Below are positions 6,132 through 12,823 of a stretch of 23,471 bases of DNA, in pieces. A program made the translations under genes and the position numbers. Every line of letters begins with the position of its first letter. Position 1 is the first letter of the stretch. Origin of the DNA: Caulobacter sp. CCH9-E1 (GTDB lineage: Bacteria > Pseudomonadota > Alphaproteobacteria > Caulobacterales > Caulobacteraceae); NCBI RefSeq assembly GCF_001556515.1, contig NZ_LSJA01000240.1, positions 1 to 23,471 of the forward strand. The letters run 5' to 3'. The notes beneath the pieces were generated by a model, which worked only from the letters and a program-made list of their open reading frames with translations, did no database searches and was not told where the DNA came from.

Positions 6132-6569
6132 GGTGGGGGGAGTATCGTGGTCCGGATGCTGCCGGCTCACCACCGCCCCCGTCGGCCCCATCGGCGGCCG
6201 CACCGGCATGTCGGCGAGGTGGTCCATCCAGGCCGGGCGGCTCGCGACCGCCAGCTGAACCCCCGGCTCCACGGCCGAGGGATCGTCGAAGGCGAAGACC
6301 GCGAGATCGATCTTGTCGGCGCTCCACTCGAAGGTCAGCGGCGTGCCGCAGGCGGCGCAGAAACCGCGTTGGATGTTGTCTGAGCTCTGGAAGGTCGCGC
6401 GCTGGCCGCGGGTCCAGGCCAGCTGGGCGACGGTCACGGTCACCAGCGCCCCGAACGGCCCGCCGAACGCCTTCTGGCACATGCGGCACCAGCAGATCGA
6501 GGCGCGTTGGGGCTCGCCCTCGACCCGAAACCGCACCGCGCCGCACTGGCAGCCGCCGCTCAAGCCCAT
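6129..6569 (-). CDS. GFA/CENP-V-type zinc-binding protein
   Basis: This 146-residue protein of the GFA family (glutathione-dependent formaldehyde-activating enzyme-like, Mss4-like fold) has all the zinc cysteines: CQC at residues 7-9, CWCRMC at 26-31 and CAAC at 71-74. GFA proteins bind two zinc ions; the name enzyme catalyses S-hydroxymethylglutathione formation, but most paralogues have unknown substrates and this one cannot be assigned a substrate. The start ATG lies 6 bases after the stop of the nuclease-fold gene, implying one transcript. The C-terminal residues (HPDHDTPPT) and the stop codon adjoin or lie in the palindromic element, so the natural end of the protein may have been altered by insertion of that element. 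Confidence 0.88.
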   Translation of the reverse strand: MGLSGGCQCGAVRFRVEGEPQRASICWCRMCQKAFGGPFGALVTVTVAQLAWTRGQRATFQSSDNIQRGFCAACGTPLTFEWSADKIDLAVFAFDDPSAVEPGVQLAVASRPAWMDHLADMPVRPPMGPTGAVVSRQHPDHDTPPT

Positions 6570-6575
6570 GATCCC

Positions 6576-7550
6576 CTACCTCTTCGGCGCCAGCCGGAAC
6601 GTCACCTTGTAGCCGTCGTGGTCGGACAGCGCCGGCTCGGACGCGCCGTCGAACGTCGCCTCGACCGCGACGGGCGTCACCGTGACCTGTTCCCCATCCA
6701 GGAAGCCGATCAGGTCCTGGGTGTCCAGCCAGGGCGCGTCGCCGTCATAGGAGATCTGGGTGGCGCAGGCGCCGGGGCGGTGGTGGCACCAGCGGCTGAC
6801 CACCTCGAACGGATAGTCGGCCATCACGTGGTTGAAGCGCTCGGGCGAGTGCATGACGTTGAAGTCCCCGCCAACCAGTAGCGGCGCGCCGGGCGTGCGG
6901 TCTTCCCGCATGAAGCGCTTCAACTCGTCGGCCTGCAGGTGGTGGGCCTTCGTGGCGCGGCTGCGCGGCACGCCCGAGGCGCCCTTTGAGTTCAGATGCG
7001 TGTCGGCGATCTCGACCGGCGCGGGCAGGCCGGGCACGTCCAGGCTGACCAGCATGACGCCCTTGTTGGCCAGGCAGTCCAGCCCCGCGCAGTAGTGATA
7101 GGCGTGCGACTTGACCCAATTGATCGGGTGATCGCTCAGCACCCACAGGCCGCTGGAACCCCACTTGCCCAGGCCCTCGCCCTTGCGGCGATACATCACG
7201 CGCCGGAAGTCGGGCTTTTGCCCCTGCAGCATGTTGGGGTCGCGTTGCCCCTTGTTCGGACCTCGCGCCACATAGGGATAGCCGCTTTCGTCGACCAGGT
7301 CCCAGACCTCGGAGCGGAAACCTTCCTGCAGCAAGACGACGTCGGGCTGGCGCCCCGCCGCGCGCATGGCCGCCAGCTCGCGGCCGATCGCCTTCAGCGC
7401 CTCGCCGCGCCCGGTGCGGACCGGCCAGGGCAGGCCCTCGACATTGTAGGTCATGACGCTGAACGTCACGGGCTTGGGCGTTTCGGCGCGCGCCGGGGCT
7501 GTCGCGAGAACGGCGAGCAGCAGGGCGGCGGTCAGCGCTCGCCGGATCAG
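6576..7550 (-). CDS. Secreted endonuclease/exonuclease/phosphatase-family protein, probable CTG start
   Basis: The EEP (DNase I-like/sphingomyelinase-like) fold is complete. Numbered from CTG, it has TYN (Asn36), LLQE (Glu76), ADTHLN (Asp183, His185), GGDFN (Asp229, Asn231) and LSDHDG (Asp310, His311). The substrate could be nucleic acid, a phospholipid or an inositol phosphate. The first ATG/GTG in frame is GTG at 7469, which gives no signal peptide. Extending to 7550 adds a textbook signal peptide (LIRRALTAALLLAVLATAPARA, cleavage before ETPKP). It begins with CTG overlapping the mtaB stop as CTGA, with GGAG eight bases upstream. No ATG, GTG or TTG exists in frame before the preceding stop. 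I therefore annotate a CTG start, 324 residues, exported and coupled to mtaB. If wrong, the gene is 6576-7469 and cytosolic. Confidence 0.85.
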   Translation of the reverse strand: MIRRALTAALLLAVLATAPARAETPKPVTFSVMTYNVEGLPWPVRTGRGEALKAIGRELAAMRAAGRQPDVVLLQEGFRSEVWDLVDESGYPYVARGPNKGQRDPNMLQGQKPDFRRVMYRRKGEGLGKWGSSGLWVLSDHPINWVKSHAYHYCAGLDCLANKGVMLVSLDVPGLPAPVEIADTHLNSKGASGVPRSRATKAHHLQADELKRFMREDRTPGAPLLVGGDFNVMHSPERFNHVMADYPFEVVSRWCHHRPGACATQISYDGDAPWLDTQDLIGFLDGEQVTVTPVAVEATFDGASEPALSDHDGYKVTFRLAPKR

Positions 7551-8890
7551 GCGACCTGCTCCGCGATCACTCTTTCCCCGATCACTCTGGCGCCGTCATG
7601 GCCCGTGACCTTGAAGGCCACGATCTGGCCGGCCGGCGCCTCGCCCTCGAAGCGGATCTCGGTGAAATCCTCGGCCCGCGCCAGGCCGTCGCGTTCAACG
7701 AGGCCCGACAGAACCCGGCCGACCTGGCGCTCGAGGTGGCGTTCGAGGCCCCGTTGACCCGCCTCCCGCAAACGACGGGCGCGATCCTTGATCACCGGGC
7801 CCTTGACCGGCGGCATCCGCGCGGCCGGGGTGCCGGGGCGCGGGCTGTAGGGGAAGACGTGCAGGAAGGCCAGATCCGCCTCCTCGACCAGGCGCAGGGT
7901 GTTCTCGAACGCCGCGTCGCTCTCGGTCGGGAAGCCGGCGATCAGGTCGGCGCCAAAGGCGGTGTCGGGGCGCACGCGGCGGACCTCGGCGACCAGCTTC
8001 AGGGCGTCTTCGCGGCTGTGGCGGCGCTTCATGCGCTTGAGGATCATGTTGTCGCCCGCCTGCAGCGACAGGTGCAGGTACGGCATCAGGCGCGGCTCGG
8101 TCTCGAGCAGGGCGAAGAGGTCGGGGTCGATCTCGGCGGCGTCGATCGACGAAAGCCGAAGCCTGGGCAGGTTTGGGACCATGCGCAGGATGCGGCCGAC
8201 CAGCTGGCCCAAGGTCGGCTGCTCGGGCAGGTCCGCGCCCCACGAGGTGACGTCGACGCCGGTCAGCACCACTTCCTGATAGCCCTCGGCGGCCAGCTTG
8301 CGGACCTGCTCGACGACCTCGGCGGCCGGGGCCGAGCGCGAGTTCCCGCGGCCATAGGGGATGATGCAGAAGGTGCAGCGGTGGTCGCAGCCGTTCTGGA
8401 CCTCGACATAGGCCCGGGCGCGGTCCTTGAGACCATCGATCAGGTGGCCGGCGGTCTCCTTGACCGACATGATGTCGTTGACCCGCACGCGGCCGGTCTC
8501 CAGCAGCGCGCCGGGCGCGGCCTTCTCGGCGTTGCCGAGCACGAGATCGACCTCGGGCATGGCGGCGAAAGCGGCGGGATCGACCTGGGCGGCGCAGCCG
8601 GTGACGATGACCCGCGCGCCCGGACGCTCGCGACGAGCCTTGCGGATCGCCTGGCGGGCCTGGCGCACGGCCTCGCCCGTCACGGCGCAGGTGTTGAACA
8701 CCACCGCGTCGGTGACGCCGTCGGCGGCGGCGCGGGCGCGGATGGCCTCGCTCTCATAGGCGTTCAGGCGGCAGCCGAAGGTCACGACCTGGACGCCGTC
8801 CGGGCCGGAGGAAATGACAGCGGGACCGCCCTCCTCGCCGGATTGGGGTTTCGGCTTCGGCGTCGCCTTGATGACGGTGTAGGTCGCCAT
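7547..8890 (-). CDS. mtaB: tRNA (N6-L-threonylcarbamoyladenosine(37)-C2)-methylthiotransferase MtaB
   Basis: MtaB is a radical-SAM enzyme that converts t6A37 to ms2t6A37 in tRNAs reading ANN codons. The 447-residue protein has the methylthiotransferase N-terminal domain with cluster cysteines 40 (TFGCRLNAYES), 68 (NTCAV) and 99 (TGCAAQ). The radical-SAM motif is CDHRCTFC at 168-175. Further family segments are LTGVDVTSWGADL and LHLSLQAGDNMILKRMKRRHSR, with a C-terminal TRAM-like region. TFGCRLN and CDHRCTFCIIPYGRGNSRS point to MtaB and not MiaB or RimO. A 30-residue Pro/Gly/Lys-rich extension precedes the domain. The start lies 4 bases after the dapF stop, and the stop overlaps the next gene. 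Confidence 0.93.
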   Translation of the reverse strand: MATYTVIKATPKPKPQSGEEGGPAVISSGPDGVQVVTFGCRLNAYESEAIRARAAADGVTDAVVFNTCAVTGEAVRQARQAIRKARRERPGARVIVTGCAAQVDPAAFAAMPEVDLVLGNAEKAAPGALLETGRVRVNDIMSVKETAGHLIDGLKDRARAYVEVQNGCDHRCTFCIIPYGRGNSRSAPAAEVVEQVRKLAAEGYQEVVLTGVDVTSWGADLPEQPTLGQLVGRILRMVPNLPRLRLSSIDAAEIDPDLFALLETEPRLMPYLHLSLQAGDNMILKRMKRRHSREDALKLVAEVRRVRPDTAFGADLIAGFPTESDAAFENTLRLVEEADLAFLHVFPYSPRPGTPAARMPPVKGPVIKDRARRLREAGQRGLERHLERQVGRVLSGLVERDGLARAEDFTEIRFEGEAPAGQIVAFKVTGHDGARVIGERVIAEQVA

Positions 8891-8894
8891 GGCT

Positions 8895-9764
8895 TTAAGC
8901 GGCGACCGCCTCGGGCAGCTTGCCGGCGAAGTCCATGCTGACCGGGCCGGTCATGATCACGTGGCCGTCGCTCTCGCGCCATTCGATGGTCAGGGCGCCG
9001 CTCTCGAATTCGACCTTGGCCTTGCGGTCGGTCAGGCCGCGGCGCACGGCCGCGACCTGGGCGGCGCAGGCGCCGGTGCCGCAGGCGGCGGTCAGGCCCG
9101 CGCCCCGCTCCCAGACCTTCAGCCGGATGTGGTCGCGGCTTTCGACGTAGGCGAAGCCGACATTGACGCCCTCGGGGAACAGCGGGTGATGCTCGACCAG
9201 GCTGCCGGTCTTCGTCGCGAACTCATCGCTGACCGGCGCGTCGACAAAGAACACGACGTGCGGATTGCCCATCGAGACGCAGACCGGAGTATGAACCCAC
9301 GGGGCGTCGATCGGACCGACCTGCAGCTCGACGCGGGCGGTGTCCATCGCCTCGGCCAGCGGGATCTGGTTCCACTCAAGACGCGGCGGACCCATGTCGA
9401 CGGTGACCAGCTTCTCGCCGGCGGCGACGCCCGACAGACGCCCGGCGACGGTGTCGAAGGCCACCTCGGTCTTGCCGGCCGACTGCATCAAGAGCCACGC
9501 CACGCAGCGCGTGCCGTTGCCGCAGGCGCCAGTCTCCTCGCCGTCGGCATTCCAGAACCGCACATAGGCCGACGCGCCCTCGGCCTTGGGCGGGTCTATG
9601 GCGATGACCTGGTCGCAGCCGATCCCGCCGTTCTTCCCTTCAGAATCCGGGCGTTTGGCGATCGCGCGGATCTCCTCGGGGGTCGGATCGAAGCTCTGGG
9701 TCAGGGTCTGGACCACGACGAAGTCGTTGCCCAGGCCGTTCATCTTCAGGAAGGTGCGGCTCAT
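8895..9764 (-). CDS. dapF: Diaminopimelate epimerase DapF
   Basis: DapF interconverts LL- and meso-diaminopimelate for lysine and peptidoglycan synthesis. The 289-residue protein has both catalytic cysteines: Cys81 in GACGNGTRC and Cys228 in AACGTGACAAQ. It also has the conserved N-terminal FLKMNGLGNDFVV. The ATG at 9764 is chosen because family members begin three to five residues before FxKMxGxGNDF; an in-frame ATG ten codons earlier adds non-family sequence and would reach to within one base of the divergent channel gene's start. No good ribosome-binding site precedes it, while TATATAG lies about 10 bases upstream, so a short or absent leader is possible. mtaB follows after 4 bases. Confidence 0.96.
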   Translation of the reverse strand: MSRTFLKMNGLGNDFVVVQTLTQSFDPTPEEIRAIAKRPDSEGKNGGIGCDQVIAIDPPKAEGASAYVRFWNADGEETGACGNGTRCVAWLLMQSAGKTEVAFDTVAGRLSGVAAGEKLVTVDMGPPRLEWNQIPLAEAMDTARVELQVGPIDAPWVHTPVCVSMGNPHVVFFVDAPVSDEFATKTGSLVEHHPLFPEGVNVGFAYVESRDHIRLKVWERGAGLTAACGTGACAAQVAAVRRGLTDRKAKVEFESGALTIEWRESDGHVIMTGPVSMDFAGKLPEAVAA

Positions 9765-9795
9765 GGTCGGGCTATATAGTGGAAAGCCAAGCAAA

Positions 9796-10596
9796 ATGCA
9801 CCGCGACGATCAGCGCCGGGACAAGGGCGAACTTCGCCTCCGGGCCCGACTGCGGGCGCTGTACCATGGCGCGTCGCCGACGGCGGTTCGGTTCCGCTAC
9901 GCGATCATCCTGATCGACATCGCGATCATCGCCTTCTTCATCGCCGCGCCGCTGATGCAGCGCCACGGGGTGACCTTCTATCTGATCGACTACGGCGTCG
10001 CGACGTTCCTGGCGCTGGACCTGGCCGCGCGGGCCTTGGCGCACGGGGATATCAAGGCGTGGCTGAGAAAGCCGATCGTCTGGCTGGACCTGTTTGTCCT
10101 GGCGACCCTGCTATTCCCGGCCTGGCTGTTCAATTTCGGCTTCCTGCGCGTGTTGCGCCTATGGACCCTGATCCACAGCGAGTTCTTCTGGCGCACGGTC
10201 GGACGGCGCTATGACGACACACGCGTCGAGGACGTGACCCGGGCGGCCAGCTCGCTGGTCACCTTCGTCTTCGTGGTGACCGGCTTCGTCTATACGAGCT
10301 TCGCGGGCCGACACGAGGGCATCGGCGGCTATGTCGACGCCCTCTACTTCACCGTCACCAGCCTGACGACCACCGGCTATGGCGACGTCACCTTGCCGGG
10401 GGTGTGGGGCAAGCTGCTGTCGATCGCGGTGATGCTGGGCGGGGTGTCGCTGTTCATCGGCCTGATCCAGTCCATCCTGCGGCCGCACAAGGTCGTCCAT
10501 CCTTGCCACGTCTGCGGCCTGCGCCGGCACGATCCGGACGCCGTCCACTGCAAGGCTTGCGGCGTCCTGCTGAATATTCCCGACGAAGGACTGTGA
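9796..10596 (+). CDS. Potassium-channel-like membrane protein with C-terminal zinc ribbon
   Basis: This 266-residue protein is built like a six-helix voltage-gated channel subunit: helices around residues 35-55, 62-82, 94-112 and 116-126, then the pore module from 150. The selectivity filter TTTGYGD is at 191-197, preceded by the pore helix YFTVTSL. It should therefore conduct potassium as a tetramer. The S4-like helix (FLRVLRLWTLI) has only two arginines, so voltage sensing may be weak or absent. After the last helix, residues 237-255 contain CHVC and CKAC, a rubredoxin-like zinc ribbon facing the cytoplasm and probably regulatory or structural. The ATG at 9796 has GGAAAG eight bases upstream. 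Only 31 bp separate it from divergent dapF. Confidence 0.88.
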   Translation: MHRDDQRRDKGELRLRARLRALYHGASPTAVRFRYAIILIDIAIIAFFIAAPLMQRHGVTFYLIDYGVATFLALDLAARALAHGDIKAWLRKPIVWLDLFVLATLLFPAWLFNFGFLRVLRLWTLIHSEFFWRTVGRRYDDTRVEDVTRAASSLVTFVFVVTGFVYTSFAGRHEGIGGYVDALYFTVTSLTTTGYGDVTLPGVWGKLLSIAVMLGGVSLFIGLIQSILRPHKVVHPCHVCGLRRHDPDAVHCKACGVLLNIPDEGL

Positions 10597-10660
10597 GCTT
10601 CCCTTCTTGGGGGCCGCCAAGCTCTGGCGCTGGAGAAAATTTCCGATACCGTCCCCCGCC

Positions 10661-12823
10661 ATGACCCTGTTTCGCACCTGCTCCGCCGCGGCCCTGGCCG
10701 CCGTGCTTGCCTCCTTCGCCGCCGGCGCCGCCGCCGCTCAGGCGGCCGATCCCCACCTGGCCCTGGAGGCCGTGGAGAGCCCCGAGTCCCTGGCCTGGGT
10801 GAAGGTTCAGAACGACAAGACGCTGCCGCTGCTGTCGGCCGATCCGCGCTTCGCCGGCCTGCAGGCCGATGCGCTGAAGATCCTGGCCAGCAAGGACCGG
10901 ATCGCCATGCCGAACTTCGTCGGCAAGACGGTCTTCAACTTCTGGCAGGACCAGACCCACGTGCGCGGCGTCTGGCGGCGGACGAGCCTGGAGTCCTACA
11001 AGTCGGCCGATCCGCAGTGGGAGACGGTGATCGATCTCGACGCCCTGGCCGCCGCCGAGGGCAAGAACTGGATCTGGAAGGGCGCCGACTGCCGGCCCAA
11101 GACCCACGACCGTTGCCTGGTGAACCTGTCGAACGGCGGCAAGGACGCCGTCACAGTCCGCGAGTTCGACCTGACGACCAAGACCTTCATCGATCCGGCG
11201 GCGGGCGGCTTCGTCCTGCCCGAGAGCAAGCAGACGATCGAGTGGCTGGACGCCGACACCCTGATCCTGACCCGCGACTGGGGTCCGGGCACGACCACCG
11301 ACAGCGGCTACGGCATGGTCATCAAGACGCTGAAGCGCGGCCAGACCCTAGACCAGGCGGTCGAGGTCTATCGCGGCCAGAAGGCCGACGTCTCGGCCCG
11401 CCCGAACGTGCTGCGCGACGCGGCCGGCAATCGGGTCGTCCTGCTGACCCGCGCCACCGACTTCTTCCACGACGAGACCTATCTGTGGGACGGCCAGACC
11501 GCCCGCCTGCTGCCGATCCCGCAAAAGGTCGGCGTGCGGGGCCTGATCGACGGCAAGCTGGTCCTGAAGATCGAGGAAGCGTGGACCCCGAAGGCTCTGG
11601 CGACCCCGCTGACCTATCCGGCCGGCGCGCTGGTCGCCGTCTCGCCCGGAAAGCTGCTGCCGGCGGACCGCAAGTCCGGCGACGCAATCGCGATCAGCAA
11701 CGACTGCGATCCTTGCCAGCTTCTGGCCCCCGGTCCGCGCCAGTCGATCGACCAGGTGGCCGTCACCGACCATCGCGTGCTGGCCGTGGTCTATGACAAT
11801 GTCCGGGGCAGCCTGGTCAGCCTGCGGCTGCGCGGCGAGTTCGGGGTGACGTCCCAGCCGCTGCCGGTGATCGACAACGCCGCCGTCTCGCTGGGCTCGC
11901 ATTCGGACGAGGGGGACGACGTCTTCTATACGGTGGAAGGCTTCCTCACGCCGACCCAGCTGAAGCTCGCCGACGCCACCGGGACCACCGCCCAGACCGT
12001 CAAGGCCCTGCCGGCCCTGTTCGACGCCACGAACCTTGTGGTCGAGCAGAAGTCGGCGACCTCGAAGGACGGAACGAAGATCCCCTACTTCCTGGTCCAC
12101 CGGAAGGACTGGAAACTGAACGGCCAGAACCCGACCCTGCTGCACGCCTATGGCGGCTTCAACCTGTCCAAGCTGCCGGTCTACGATCCGCTGGTCGGCA
12201 AGCTGTGGCTGGAGCGCGGCGGGGCCTACGCGGTGGCCAACATCCGGGGCGGCGGCGAGTTCGGCCCGGCCTGGCACGAGGCGGCGCTGAAGGCCAACCG
12301 CCAACGGGCCTATGACGACTATTTCGCCGTGGCCGAGCGCATGATCGCCGACAAGGCGACCTCGCCGCGGCATCTCGGCGCCTATGGCCGCTCGAACGGC
12401 GGCTTGCTGATGGGCGTGGCCATGACCCAGCGTCCGGACCTGTGGAACGCGGTGGTGGTCGAGAGCCCCCTGCTGGACATGATCCGCTACACCCAGCTGC
12501 CGGCCGGCGCCTCGTGGATTGGCGAGTACGGCGACCCGGCCATCCCGGCCGAGCGGGCCTGGATCGAGACGTACAGCCCCTATCAGAACCTGAAAGCCGG
12601 CGTGAAATACCCGCTGGCCTACATCACCACCTCGACCAAGGACGACCGCGTCCACCCCGGCCACGCCCGCAAGTTCGCCGCGCGCCTGGACGATCTGAAG
12701 GTCGACCACCTCTATTTCGAGAACACCGACGGCGGCCACGCCAACGGCGCCGACCCCAAGGCCAACGCCCGCCGCTGGGCCCTGCACTACACCTATCTGT
12801 CGCGCCAGCTGATGGATCACTAG
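10661..12823 (+). CDS. Secreted prolyl oligopeptidase family (S9A) serine peptidase, copy 1
   Basis: This 720-residue protein has a signal peptide (MTLFRTCSAAALAAVLASFAAGAAAAQA), an N-terminal beta-propeller (about 60-430) and a C-terminal alpha/beta-hydrolase domain. The expected triad is Ser578 in GRSNGGLL, Asp662 in KDDRVHP and His693 in DGGHANG. The family cleaves short peptides after proline and sits in the periplasm. The nucleophile loop reads GRSNGG, where copy 2 and most homologues have GGSNGG. ATG 10661 is chosen since it opens the signal peptide; an upstream in-frame start at 10607 would bury it. No clear Shine-Dalgarno precedes it, but a GAAAATTTC palindrome lies at 10635-10643. 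It ends directly against copy 2 (TAG then ATG), so the two are one operon. Confidence 0.92.
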   Translation: MTLFRTCSAAALAAVLASFAAGAAAAQAADPHLALEAVESPESLAWVKVQNDKTLPLLSADPRFAGLQADALKILASKDRIAMPNFVGKTVFNFWQDQTHVRGVWRRTSLESYKSADPQWETVIDLDALAAAEGKNWIWKGADCRPKTHDRCLVNLSNGGKDAVTVREFDLTTKTFIDPAAGGFVLPESKQTIEWLDADTLILTRDWGPGTTTDSGYGMVIKTLKRGQTLDQAVEVYRGQKADVSARPNVLRDAAGNRVVLLTRATDFFHDETYLWDGQTARLLPIPQKVGVRGLIDGKLVLKIEEAWTPKALATPLTYPAGALVAVSPGKLLPADRKSGDAIAISNDCDPCQLLAPGPRQSIDQVAVTDHRVLAVVYDNVRGSLVSLRLRGEFGVTSQPLPVIDNAAVSLGSHSDEGDDVFYTVEGFLTPTQLKLADATGTTAQTVKALPALFDATNLVVEQKSATSKDGTKIPYFLVHRKDWKLNGQNPTLLHAYGGFNLSKLPVYDPLVGKLWLERGGAYAVANIRGGGEFGPAWHEAALKANRQRAYDDYFAVAERMIADKATSPRHLGAYGRSNGGLLMGVAMTQRPDLWNAVVVESPLLDMIRYTQLPAGASWIGEYGDPAIPAERAWIETYSPYQNLKAGVKYPLAYITTSTKDDRVHPGHARKFAARLDDLKVDHLYFENTDGGHANGADPKANARRWALHYTYLSRQLMDH

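Noticed and set aside
9586..9795. Upstream extension of the channel ORF into dapF
   Set aside because: It would overlap dapF on the opposite strand; the ATG at 9796 has a ribosome-binding site and gives a normal channel N-terminus.
10610..10626. Hairpin CTTGG-N6-CCAAG as a terminator after the channel gene
   Set aside because: Stem is only five base pairs and no T-run follows; not strong enough to call.
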